Assembly: GCF_046736045.1 (NCBI RefSeq)
Contig: NZ_CP177134.1
Coordinates: 1,736,001-1,800,000 of the forward strand
Source of the DNA: Leptospira_A sp046736045
GTDB taxonomy: Bacteria; Spirochaetota; Leptospiria; Leptospirales; Leptospiraceae
Direction of reading: 5' to 3'
DNA length: 64,000 nucleotides
The stretch's first letter is position 1. Each line of letters begins with the position of its first letter. A program made the translations under genes and the position numbers. The notes under the pieces are model-generated. The model saw only the letters and a program-made list of their open reading frames with translations, was not told the DNA's origin and searched no databases. Positions 16,468 to 24,387 of the stretch are shown here, piece by piece.

Positions 16468-17187
16468 CTAGGTTTGTCCACCAAAGATTACTGATGTTAT
16501 GTTATTTTTAAATTCAAAGTAGTATGATTTTAAATATCCTGATTCTGCCTCAAACTCAACCTTAAATACTTCGTTTTTCGGTTCAAACTTAACTTCAGCT
16601 AAATCCTTATCACAAGAAGAGAAGAAGCCATAAATATCCTCTATTTTTTTATTAGGAAATTTAATTTTAGTATATCCACCTCCATAGTAAATTGTTGTTA
16701 AAGAATATATATTCTGGTTATATCTTTCTTCGTATTTTTCTGTTTCTGAATCTTTCTGATTAGCCTTCAGGTTCTTCCTTTTTCCTATCTTTCCAAATTT
16801 TTCTGTTAGAACGTCGTTAACATGGCAATTATATTCGGAATCAGATCTTTCATTAGCAATTTTAAAAACTTTAATTAGGAAAGCATCAAAAACCCATCCG
16901 ATTTTATCATTATAATTGACCAAATTCCATCTTCCAATTTTACCATTTATTTCTTTCTGATCATCCTCAGACTTTATAAACACAATTCGAGTTCCGGAGG
17001 GAATATTATCTATAACATCTGATTCCAGTAATGGCTTAGCTCTTAAACGTAAATTTCCATTTTCAGTATCTACAATTCTTGTTTCAGATAATTCAATTCG
17101 GTTATCTTTCGTTTCGCTAAGGATAACTTGGATGAATGATATAATTAGAATTGAAAATGTAATTAATGTATTTTTTTTAATGTTCAT
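16468..17187 (-). CDS. Exported SH3-domain protein, first cassette after the recombinase
   Basis: Starting at the ATG at 17187, the protein has a signal peptide (MNIKKNTLITFSILIISFIQ, cut near ILS), then a bacterial SH3 domain of about 65 residues. The latter shows the usual GNLRLRAKPLLESDVIDNIPSG and GRWNLVNYNDKIGWVFDAFL elements. About 120 C-terminal residues follow with no recognised fold. In-frame ATGs also occur at 17202 and, inside the recombination core, at 17211; no clear ribosome-binding site decides between them. Its position next to the attI-like site marks it as the most recently inserted cassette if the array follows integron rules. Function is unknown; SH3_3 domains often bind cell wall. 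It is the one cargo gene without a defence flavour. Confidence 0.8.
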   Translation of the reverse strand: MNIKKNTLITFSILIISFIQVILSETKDNRIELSETRIVDTENGNLRLRAKPLLESDVIDNIPSGTRIVFIKSEDDQKEINGKIGRWNLVNYNDKIGWVFDAFLIKVFKIANERSDSEYNCHVNDVLTEKFGKIGKRKNLKANQKDSETEKYEERYNQNIYSLTTIYYGGGYTKIKFPNKKIEDIYGFFSSCDKDLAEVKFEPKNEVFKVEFEAESGYLKSYYFEFKNNITSVIFGGQT

Positions 17188-17206
17188 ATTTGTTTTTAAC
17201 ATATTG

Positions 17207-17345
17207 CACATAACTCCAAATCCCCGAGTTCCTGTTAACTCACCTGACTGGTTCCATCCCCGCCTTTCGGTAATCCACAGCTAACGCGCGGGATTACCGT
17301 CCATCAGTTCGTAAACCCCTCTCTCCCCGCAGGATAACCGCACCT
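17207..17345 (-). other. attI-like primary site
   Basis: The border CACATAAC (GTTATGTG on the gene strand) ends the last cassette. The following 130 bp, up to the recombinase stop codon, do not match the attC family. They contain CGGTAATCC at 17268-17276 inverted at 17291-17299. Five GTT-type core-like motifs occur on the gene strand (near 17336, 17314, 17283, 17237 and 17212). Integron attI sites carry several integrase-binding boxes with such cores. The right-hand flank is not complementary to the cassette, as expected for attI. Assignment is inference from position and structure. Confidence 0.6.
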
Positions 17346-17349
17346 GCAG

Positions 17350-18441
17350 TTAATCACTGATTCGGTCAAAAGGACTTCTGATTTGATTTAGTTGAGTTCG
17401 GGATACTTTCGTATAGATTTGCGTAGTACGAAGGCTTGAGTGACCTAGCAGAGTTTGAATCATCCGGACATCGGTTCCTCCCTCTAACAAATGGGTTGCG
17501 AATGCATGCCGGAGTGAATGAAAGGATACTTTTTTAACAATCCCCGTTCTTTGTTTGGAAATTGTAAAAATTTTCTCCGCAGAACGGATGGAAAGTGATG
17601 TGGGTCCATTTCCCGGAAACAACCATTCGTTTTTGGAAGCTGCGAGTGTTGGTATGAATTGCAATATTCTCTTTCGATGCAGCAGGTATTCTTTAAGTTC
17701 TTCACAAAGAGAATCGGCGAGTAGGGAGTATCTGTCTTTTTTTCCTTTGGCCTGTTCGATGCGAATCATTTTCCTTTCGAAATCAATATCCGAAACTTTG
17801 AGATGAACCGCTTCACTGACACGGAGTCCTGCCGAATATGCCAGTTTGAGAAGCAGCCTATGTTTCGGATTGGTCGGTGCATTTAGAATTTTTTTAATTT
17901 CTTGTGCGGAAAGAACTTCCGGAAGACTATTTTCCTTTTTCATTCGGGGAAAACCAAGATCGGGAAACTGACAACGGACTACTTTGAAATAAAATAGAAA
18001 AGCCTGCCTCATCGAACGAATGCTCGCCGAACTGTAACCTTTGATCTCGGTGCTATAATCTATAAATTCTATAATTTCAGTTTTTGTGATTTGATAGGGT
18101 AGTTTTTTATAATGATAACAAATTTGAATGATCCATTGGTAATACGTGCGCGCGGTTTGAAATGAATAATTTCTCGCTCGCATTGCTTGGTGCAGGTCAG
18201 CGAGAATTTTTACCGACCGGGGAATCTCTTTGATATTGATTCGGATCGGTGCCTCGTAAAAAGTTTTGAGGATGATTTTGAATGTAACCGGATCTTGGGG
18301 AAAGGACCAAACATTTTCATTCCAATCGTACTTTCTACCGGGAATGGATTTTGCCAGACGGACCCATTCCGCATGATAAGGAAAATGGAGAGTATAACGG
18401 CTGTGTTCCGGTGAATACTTAAGTTCAAGAATGGAATTCAT
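17350..18441 (-). CDS. Tyrosine recombinase, candidate cassette integrase of non-canonical type
   Basis: This 363-residue recombinase has every catalytic residue: R207 (SAGLRVSE), K232 or K234 in the beta-hairpin (AKGKKDR), H308-x2-R311 (FHSLRHAF), H334 (LLGHSS) and Y343 (TQIYTKVS). It ends with QIRSPFDRIS, like the RSPLD ending of integron integrases. The distance from R207 to H308 is 101 residues, as in Xer proteins; IntI1 has about 131 because of its specific insertion, which is missing here. Residues 1-65 form an extra domain (SIPGRKYDW, VWSFP) recalling HARP-like modules and the N-termini of Bacteroidetes recombinases. The SAM-like core-binding domain spans about 75-165. It is transcribed toward the cassettes. 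Role as cassette integrase rests on location. Confidence 0.88.
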   Translation of the reverse strand: MNSILELKYSPEHSRYTLHFPYHAEWVRLAKSIPGRKYDWNENVWSFPQDPVTFKIILKTFYEAPIRINIKEIPRSVKILADLHQAMRARNYSFQTARTYYQWIIQICYHYKKLPYQITKTEIIEFIDYSTEIKGYSSASIRSMRQAFLFYFKVVRCQFPDLGFPRMKKENSLPEVLSAQEIKKILNAPTNPKHRLLLKLAYSAGLRVSEAVHLKVSDIDFERKMIRIEQAKGKKDRYSLLADSLCEELKEYLLHRKRILQFIPTLAASKNEWLFPGNGPTSLSIRSAEKIFTISKQRTGIVKKVSFHSLRHAFATHLLEGGTDVRMIQTLLGHSSLRTTQIYTKVSRTQLNQIRSPFDRISD

Positions 18442-19094
18442 AACTTAAGTAACCAATTTCAAGAATAGCCAAACATACGTAAAGTAGTATTGTTTTCTGT
18501 TTGGCGCTTTCCGTTGATTCTATTTCATCATGAGACATAATTCCATCATATCACAACTGTAATATGATTAACGAATCGTGTTCCTTATAACAGTTGTATC
18601 GGTGGTATTATGTAACCTCAAGTTATAGCTTCGCCCCATGAGTCCCAATTTTGAGAAAAAGGAAAGCTAATTCTCGTTATGATCATGCATGGGGCAATAC
18701 ATTTTCACCTTACAGCAGGGATAATGGTGATTTTATTTCGGAAAATGGTTTTTGTGAAAACACAGAGAGCCCCGCGCTGCGCTCGTAAAATGGGGGCGGA
18801 TCATTGAATCAAAAAGATTGGGGCCTCCCCTGAGACCTTATGCTGTGCTATTTACTTGGTGTTGCTTGATTGAGATGTAAGGCAAAATAAAAGCGAAGCT
18901 TGGCAAAAAGGCGAACTTTTCGGCAGAATTTTTGCGAAAATCGGGATCCCGATAGCGAAAAAAAGGATTTTGTGTTAGGTGGTTTTCAGCAAGCCCGCGA
19001 GCCACTCCCCCCAACCCTAAAAAGGGAGGGGGCCTTTCATATTCCCTGGCAAATTATGTCTCTTTTATTTCAAATCGGCTGGAAATAGAAAAAT
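18442..19094 (+). other. Non-coding interval with inverted repeats upstream of the recombinase
   Basis: No credible gene is present. The interval includes the recombinase promoter region. It also contains an inverted pair ACAACTGT (18553-18560) / ACAGTTGT (18590-18597), the palindrome CGGGATCCCG (18942-18951), and a G/C-rich hairpin at 19005-19032 (CTCCCCCC ... GGAGGGGG). A 62-codon frame at 18900-19088 reads through the last of these, has no initiation signals, and looks like translated repeat. The interval separates the array from core chromosome and may be a scar or regulatory spacer. Confidence 0.6.
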
Positions 19095-20699
19095 CTAACC
19101 TAAGTTTTTGGAAACAATCGTGTCTTTTCTGGAAGGAGATCTATCCTCCGGATAATCCGTGCTAAAATGTAGTCCTCTGCTTTCTTTGCGCAACAAAGCG
19201 GAACGAACAATCAGCTCGGCGACCTTGACAATATTTCTTAATTCCAATAAATCCAGAGAAACAGTCGTACGTTTATAATAATCTTTCACTTCATCGGAGA
19301 TCAGGCTGAGTCTGCGCAGTGCTCTTTCCAGTCGGAGATTGGAACGAACGATCCCCACGTAATTGCTCATAATTGTTTTGACCTCTCCTAAATTATGAGA
19401 AATCAAAATCCATTCTTCCGTATTCGTGGTACCTTCTTTGTTCCAGTCAGGTATGTTGGTTGTTTCTTTTGCATAATCCAATTTCCCCTGGGACTGGATG
19501 TCGTTTGCAATTCGTTGTGCAAAAACAACGCATTCCAATAAGCTATTCGATGCTAGGCGATTGCCGCCGTGAACTCCCGTGCAAGCAGTTTCACCCACTG
19601 CATACAGATCTCCGATATTGGTTCTTCCGAAAAGATCCGTAGCAACACCTCCGCACATAAAATGCGCGGCAGGTACAACCGGAATCGGATCAGTTGTGAT
19701 ATCGATTCCCAGTTTTTTGCAACGTTCGTAGATGGTAGGAAAATGTTGGATGATATCGTTGGCAGGTTTGTGAGTGATATCGAGTAGAACATAGGACTCT
19801 CCCCGTTTTTTCATCGTATCGTCAATGGCGCGTGCGACTATATCTCTCGGGGCGAGCTCTCCCATTTCGTGATAGTCCTTCATAAAAGGACGGCCACCCA
19901 TCTCTCTTAAAATTCCACCATGACCCCGTACTGCTTCCGAGATCAGAAAACTATTTCCCTGTTCGTGGAATAAGGAAGTAGGGTGGAATTGGTAAAATTC
20001 CATATTTTTGATAATGGCACCTGCACGGTAGGCAGTTGCAACTCCGTCACCTGTCGCAATATTCGGGTTAGTTGAGTGAAGATAAACCTGACCCGCTCCG
20101 CCCGTAGCAAGAAGGGTTTTTTTTGCAATGATGGGAAAAACTTCTCCGGTTTCCGTATCAACTATATAAGCACCGTAACAACGAAGAGGAAGACCTTCTT
20201 TTTCTTTCAAATGATGGCGTGTGATCAGATCCACGCAGGCATGATTTTCGAGAATTTGTATGTTGGGAGTCGAATGAACTGCATCCAATAAAGCTGTCTC
20301 GATTGCACTTCCTGTGCGATCGTGAGAATGGATGATTCTATGTTTTCTATGTCCGCCTTCCCGGGCGAGATCCAGATTGCCCGATTCATCCTTGGTAAAG
20401 GGAACACCGATTTCCAAAAGTTCTCTTACTCTTGTCGGGCCTTCTTCCACGAGTACTTTTACGGCATCCAAGTCACAAAGTCCGGCACCTGCATTGAGAG
20501 TGTCTTCTATATGTTCTTCGAATTTATCTTTATCATCAAACACGGAGGCGATTCCGCCTTGCGCATAATTCGTGTTAGATTCGTAGTCGGCTTTTTTTGT
20601 AACTACCACCACAGATCCGAGGGGAGCGAGTTTGAGAGCGGAAAAAAGTCCGCTCACTCCGCTCCCGATGATTAAAAAATCTGCTTGGATACGACTCAC
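19095..20699 (-). CDS. nadB: L-aspartate oxidase
   Basis: NadB oxidises L-aspartate to iminoaspartate, the first step of de novo NAD synthesis. The 534 residues include the FAD-binding FLIIGSGVSGLFSAL at the N-terminus. The succinate-dehydrogenase-like substrate region has GGIASVF, REGGHRKHRIIHSHDRTG, EFYQFHPT and ISEAVRGHGG. The late box VGETACTGVHGGNRLASNSLLE follows. The C-terminal helical domain is complete. The start codon is GTG and overlaps the stop of the upstream protease gene (GTGA), so the two are translationally coupled. The nadA/nadC partners are not in the window. Confidence 0.95.
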   Translation of the reverse strand: MSRIQADFLIIGSGVSGLFSALKLAPLGSVVVVTKKADYESNTNYAQGGIASVFDDKDKFEEHIEDTLNAGAGLCDLDAVKVLVEEGPTRVRELLEIGVPFTKDESGNLDLAREGGHRKHRIIHSHDRTGSAIETALLDAVHSTPNIQILENHACVDLITRHHLKEKEGLPLRCYGAYIVDTETGEVFPIIAKKTLLATGGAGQVYLHSTNPNIATGDGVATAYRAGAIIKNMEFYQFHPTSLFHEQGNSFLISEAVRGHGGILREMGGRPFMKDYHEMGELAPRDIVARAIDDTMKKRGESYVLLDITHKPANDIIQHFPTIYERCKKLGIDITTDPIPVVPAAHFMCGGVATDLFGRTNIGDLYAVGETACTGVHGGNRLASNSLLECVVFAQRIANDIQSQGKLDYAKETTNIPDWNKEGTTNTEEWILISHNLGEVKTIMSNYVGIVRSNLRLERALRRLSLISDEVKDYYKRTTVSLDLLELRNIVKVAELIVRSALLRKESRGLHFSTDYPEDRSPSRKDTIVSKNLG

Positions 20700-22531
20700 T
20701 TGGAGTTGAGTAATCCTTCGATATAATCCAAACTACGGATCAACATATAATCGGGTTTGATCGCGTCTCCCGCATGTTGTTTCAGGAAAGTGTCCGCTTT
20801 TCCTTGTTTTTTGGCATAATCTTTGATGGCTTCGATATTGAACTTGGACTTAACCACTCCGTCATAAGGAATTTTAGGGAGATGGTTCCACATATCTTCT
20901 TCTCTATAACGGAAAGGAAAACTTCCATCCGCTTCTTCGGAAACTTCAATATCCGGAGACACGCCAACTACCTGGATTGTTTTTCCGGATGGAGAATAAT
21001 AACGTGAATTTGTAATTTTAAGCAGATAATCCGAGTTACCCGGAAGATCCATTAACTTTTGAACAGTCGCTTTTCCGAAAGTTCTTTCTCCGAGTATCAA
21101 TCCGCGTCCATGGTGTTGAATCGCACTTGCTACGATTTCGGATGCAGATGCCGACTTGGAATTGATGAGAACCACAAGAGGAAGATTTGTAATATCTTTC
21201 ATATTGGCATACTGCTCATCCGGGCTGCGGTTGGGAACTCTCGTAGAAACAATTAGTCCTTTTTCGATGAACATATCCGCGATCTCAATTGCAAGATCCA
21301 GATACCCACCCGCATTATTACGAAGATCCAAAACGACCGCTTTCAAAGGTTTGTTGTTGTTTTTTGCTTCTTCTTCAAGTGCACGCAATCCTTTGACGAT
21401 CAGAGTATCCGCCGATTCTTCTCCGGGTGCTTTTACGAATCCGGTGAGTTTGATATAACCGATTTGCGGATTTTCTTTTAATAGGTGATAGGTGATATTT
21501 TTGATTGTGATCTTATCACGAATCACTTCGATATCAAGATTTCCGGTATTGCCTTTTCGTTTGAGTGTGAGAACTACTTTGGTACCTTTCGTACCTTTGA
21601 TCTTTTTGACTACTTTATCCAAAGATAAGTTTTTGATTACCTTTCCGTCAACGGCAACAATTACGTCTCCACTGCGAATTCCCGCCTTCACTGCGGGACT
21701 TCCTTCCAGAGGATTTTCTACGATCACTTCTCTCGAACCGCCTCCGGATAGAATGGCGCCGATCCCTTCAAAGGAACCGTCTGTGATTTTTGCCATGGAC
21801 TCTTCCCAAATTTCTTTGAGAAAAACATTGGAGTGGGGGTCAAGGGAGTTTAGGTAACCGTTGGCTGCACCAAGAAACACTTGTTCCATGGTAAATTCTT
21901 TTTTGTCTTCCTCTTCTTCGGGCACTTCACCATCCAGTTCGATGAGTCCTTTCAGAACGGGAGTTTTATAAGTATCCAGATTGTCCCGCAAGTAAGCGAT
22001 GATTCGGTCGAAATCTTTTTTTGAAAAATTGATTTCTTCCCATTTTGCAGTGATTACGGATTTTTTGAGTTTTTCCCTTTCGATCAGTTTTTTGACTTCT
22101 TCGTCTGAAAGTTTTTTGTTCTCGTTCTTTTTGATTTTTTCTTTTTGAATCTTTTCTACTTGAACATAATCAGGATCAAATAACACGAATTTGTCGGAAG
22201 GAGAGATTTTAAAAGCTTTTCCGGGAAACAATTCTTCCTTATCATCATACTTTTCTCTTTCATTGAAGTAACTTTCCGGATAAAGATAAAGCGGGTGCGG
22301 CATACTGAGTGTCGCAAAACCTGCGGCGTCGATAAAGGCGCGGTCTTTGTTTATATTTTTGTCAATATAGTATTTATCTACTGCTTGAACTACGTTTTCA
22401 AAATCTTGGTAGGTAAAATTAGTGATCCGTTTCGGGGCTTTTTTCGCCTCGGGTTCACAGGAAATAAAACCTGCAGGGAGAGTTAAGCAAAGTATTGCTG
22501 ATAGGGAGATTAGATATAAAATACGTTTCAA
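20696..22531 (-). CDS. ctp: C-terminal processing (S41) protease, probable lipoprotein
   Basis: The mature enzyme cleaves C-terminal tails of envelope proteins. A PDZ domain (about GGGSREVIVENPLEGSPAVK to VVLTLKRKG) precedes the S41 core. The core has the catalytic serine in NSKSASASEIVASA and lysine in GERTFGKATVQ. Upstream is a 200-residue charged, coiled region. The TTG at 22531 gives a short basic N-terminus and hydrophobic core ending in GFISC, a probable lipobox; another TTG 33 bp upstream is possible. It is longer than typical CtpA because of the charged insert. It is coupled with nadB. Confidence 0.9.
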   Translation of the reverse strand: MKRILYLISLSAILCLTLPAGFISCEPEAKKAPKRITNFTYQDFENVVQAVDKYYIDKNINKDRAFIDAAGFATLSMPHPLYLYPESYFNEREKYDDKEELFPGKAFKISPSDKFVLFDPDYVQVEKIQKEKIKKNENKKLSDEEVKKLIEREKLKKSVITAKWEEINFSKKDFDRIIAYLRDNLDTYKTPVLKGLIELDGEVPEEEEDKKEFTMEQVFLGAANGYLNSLDPHSNVFLKEIWEESMAKITDGSFEGIGAILSGGGSREVIVENPLEGSPAVKAGIRSGDVIVAVDGKVIKNLSLDKVVKKIKGTKGTKVVLTLKRKGNTGNLDIEVIRDKITIKNITYHLLKENPQIGYIKLTGFVKAPGEESADTLIVKGLRALEEEAKNNNKPLKAVVLDLRNNAGGYLDLAIEIADMFIEKGLIVSTRVPNRSPDEQYANMKDITNLPLVVLINSKSASASEIVASAIQHHGRGLILGERTFGKATVQKLMDLPGNSDYLLKITNSRYYSPSGKTIQVVGVSPDIEVSEEADGSFPFRYREEDMWNHLPKIPYDGVVKSKFNIEAIKDYAKKQGKADTFLKQHAGDAIKPDYMLIRSLDYIEGLLNSK

Positions 22532-22643
22532 TGGTTCTCTCGGTTTAGTACTTAGATTAGGCAAGGAAAACCTGATTTTCCAGACTGGGCAACTGAAAAA
22601 AAATAGGACAATCCTCGATTCTTACGTTAAAATAGACATATCC

Positions 22644-23579
22644 ATGAAAGGATTCGGCATTTTTCTTTTTTCAGTTTTTATCATTTATTCTTGTTCCGCA
22701 CCGAATAAAAATCCAACCACTGATCCTTATAGTTTGGAAACCTTAGGTTTTCTGGAAGAGGTGCTTTTGGATGTCTGGGAAGGTGCGGATGCCAGAGAAG
22801 ACGCGCTTTCCCGTCTAAGATATGTTTGTCGAAACAAGGATACTGACGACGGATTTCTTTGTTATACCTGGGGGCTATTGGAATATCGGCGCGGAAATTA
22901 CAACGAAAGTTATACTGCGTTCAAAAAGGCTTTGGAAAAAAATCCTTACGACACTCTCTACAAAAATATGCTGCGTCTTTCCGCAGAAAACTCGGATAAC
23001 CTGGATGATATGAGCAAAACATTCGAGGAAGGTAAAACTTTGGCGTCTTATTCCAAAGCAATCCGATCCTGCCAGGAAGAATATAGACACAAAGATGCAT
23101 TTCCTTCCGTTCTGTTTCTTGCCAAAGATGGTCATTTAACAAAAGATATGCTGCGAAAAGGGGTATTTTCCAACTGTTATCTCGGTTTTTCCGATTCTGA
23201 AAAAGCGGAAATTTTGCCTTACATTAAAACGGCTAGGTCCGTATATTCTGATAAATTATTGAATGACCAGGTAAAGACAGATCCTTTTTCCAGAGTTTGG
23301 GACACAGGAGTATATCATAAACCGGGTGAAGCCAAAGAAGGAGTTGTTTCCTCTCATCCGCTTACGGAATCTTGGCGTAAGATCCGTTCGGCGGCAGGAA
23401 CAGGCAATGAAACCGGGGCGCGCGAAGCTCTCAAACAGTTTTTAGGCGAGATTCAGATTCTGAAAAAGAAAGGCAAAAAAGAAGCGGATCTTTGTCTGGC
23501 TTTGGAGAGATCTGCAAAACTACTGATTGATCAGGACCCTGCTTATTCTAAGATTCGGTTTCTTTCGAAAGAATTTTGA
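22644..23579 (+). CDS. TPR-containing lipoprotein
   Basis: The 311-residue protein starts with MKGFGIFLFSVFIIYSCSAP, a lipoprotein signal peptide with Cys near position 17. One tetratricopeptide-like unit (CYTWGLLEYRRGNYNESYTA, then FKKALEKNPYD) lies in the first half. The rest is helical without a known family. The start at ATG 22644 was chosen because the upstream in-frame sequence has no signal peptide. It is divergent from the protease gene and convergent with pdxJ, whose end it overlaps by 32 bp. Probably an outer-membrane or periplasmic adaptor; function unknown. Confidence 0.78.
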   Translation: MKGFGIFLFSVFIIYSCSAPNKNPTTDPYSLETLGFLEEVLLDVWEGADAREDALSRLRYVCRNKDTDDGFLCYTWGLLEYRRGNYNESYTAFKKALEKNPYDTLYKNMLRLSAENSDNLDDMSKTFEEGKTLASYSKAIRSCQEEYRHKDAFPSVLFLAKDGHLTKDMLRKGVFSNCYLGFSDSEKAEILPYIKTARSVYSDKLLNDQVKTDPFSRVWDTGVYHKPGEAKEGVVSSHPLTESWRKIRSAAGTGNETGAREALKQFLGEIQILKKKGKKEADLCLALERSAKLLIDQDPAYSKIRFLSKEF

Positions 23580-24315
23580 GATAGGATTTTACCGTTTTTT
23601 CGATCCCATCAATGAGGCTTTGTGTTATGAGTCTGTGTCCGATGGATACTTCTTCCAAATGGGGAATATGGGAAAATAATTTCAGATTGTTTGTATCCAG
23701 ATCGTGGCCAGCATTGATGGCAAGTCCCAGTTTATATGCGTTTTCCGCAGCGGTTTCATATTCCCGATAATAAACTTTTCCCGCTTCTTCGGATTTGTCG
23801 AAAGCATGGACAAACGGGCCCGTATAAAATTCAATCCGATCGGCTCCGATTTCTTTTGCCGTTTTGTATTGGGAAAAATCGGTATCCATAAAAAGGGAAA
23901 CTCTGATATTTTCCTTATGAAATTTTTCTATAATGGGTGCTAAACGATCCGCTTCCGATTTGTCGTTCAGATTGAATCCGTGATCGGATGTGATTTCTCC
24001 CGGACGGACGGGGACAAGCGTTGCCTGGTCAGGTTTTGCTTTTAAAACCAAATTCACAAAACGTTCGCTAGGTTCTCCCTCAATGTTGAATTCTCTGCGG
24101 AAGGAAACATTCCGGTTGTATTGAATCAGAAAGTTTTGGAGGGAAAATACATCTTCCGTTGTAATATGTCTTTCGTCTTCCCTGGGGTGGATTGTAATTC
24201 CATGGGCGCCTGAGTTTAGGATTAACTCGGAAAAATGCAATAGATTGGGGATATTCCCGCCACGGGAATTGCGCAAGGTGGCAATCTTATTTACGTTTAC
24301 ACTTAATTGAGCCAT
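23548..24315 (-). CDS. pdxJ: Pyridoxine 5'-phosphate synthase
   Basis: PdxJ condenses 1-deoxyxylulose-5-phosphate with 3-amino-2-oxopropyl phosphate to make vitamin B6. The 255-residue TIM barrel begins with LSVNVNKIATLRNSRGG and has the HGITIHPREDERHI catalytic strand, the LVPVRPGEITSDHG loop, ADRIEFYTG, and NAGHDLDTNNL near the end. Length is standard. The gene end overlaps the end of the convergent lipoprotein gene. Confidence 0.95.
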   Translation of the reverse strand: MAQLSVNVNKIATLRNSRGGNIPNLLHFSELILNSGAHGITIHPREDERHITTEDVFSLQNFLIQYNRNVSFRREFNIEGEPSERFVNLVLKAKPDQATLVPVRPGEITSDHGFNLNDKSEADRLAPIIEKFHKENIRVSLFMDTDFSQYKTAKEIGADRIEFYTGPFVHAFDKSEEAGKVYYREYETAAENAYKLGLAINAGHDLDTNNLKLFSHIPHLEEVSIGHRLITQSLIDGIEKTVKSYLKILSKETES

Positions 24316-24387
24316 AGTAAAAAAAATACTTTCCTATTATTTTCATCCAGGAGAAAAACGTCAGATTTCAAAAAGGTTGTCCCAGAG

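Larger units (their letters stand above)
1..18441 (-). mobile_element. Integron-like cassette array with adjacent tyrosine recombinase
   Basis: Eleven structured repeats (attC-like) alternate with single genes or gene pairs. All genes are on the minus strand, and the series ends at a divergent site (attI-like) next to a tyrosine recombinase in the same orientation. Cassettes are here defined from one G^TT core crossover to the next, with borders near 4603, 5890, 7227, 8337, 9419, 10652, 12570, 13543, 14414, 16279 and 17213. This gives ten complete cassettes of about 0.87-1.9 kb, plus one whose repeat is cut by the window start, so the array continues to the left. Seen: repeat geometry, cassette-specific matched ends, orientation. 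Known: integron cassettes have this layout, and some integrons (for example in Treponema) have the integrase in the same direction as the cassettes. Inferred: mobility by this recombinase. Confidence 0.85.

Noticed and set aside
1..17214. CRISPR array
   Set aside because: Repeats are 170-175 bp with gene-sized intervals and internal hairpins, and no cas genes are present.
1..17214. Miniature transposons (MITEs) or insertion sequences inserted between genes
   Set aside because: No target-site duplications flank the repeats; every gene is co-oriented, and the arms match across cassettes rather than across repeats.
1..17214. Repeats as tRNA or riboswitch genes
   Set aside because: The branched fold is tRNA-like only in outline: no anticodon arm or T-loop is present, and each copy sits at a cassette border rather than before one kind of gene.
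17350..18441. Prophage integrase next to a prophage
   Set aside because: No phage structural, lysis or replication genes occur nearby; the adjacent array and attI-like border explain the enzyme better.
18900..19088. 62-codon frame before nadB
   Set aside because: It reads through inverted and G/C-rich repeats and has no ribosome-binding site or recognisable domain.
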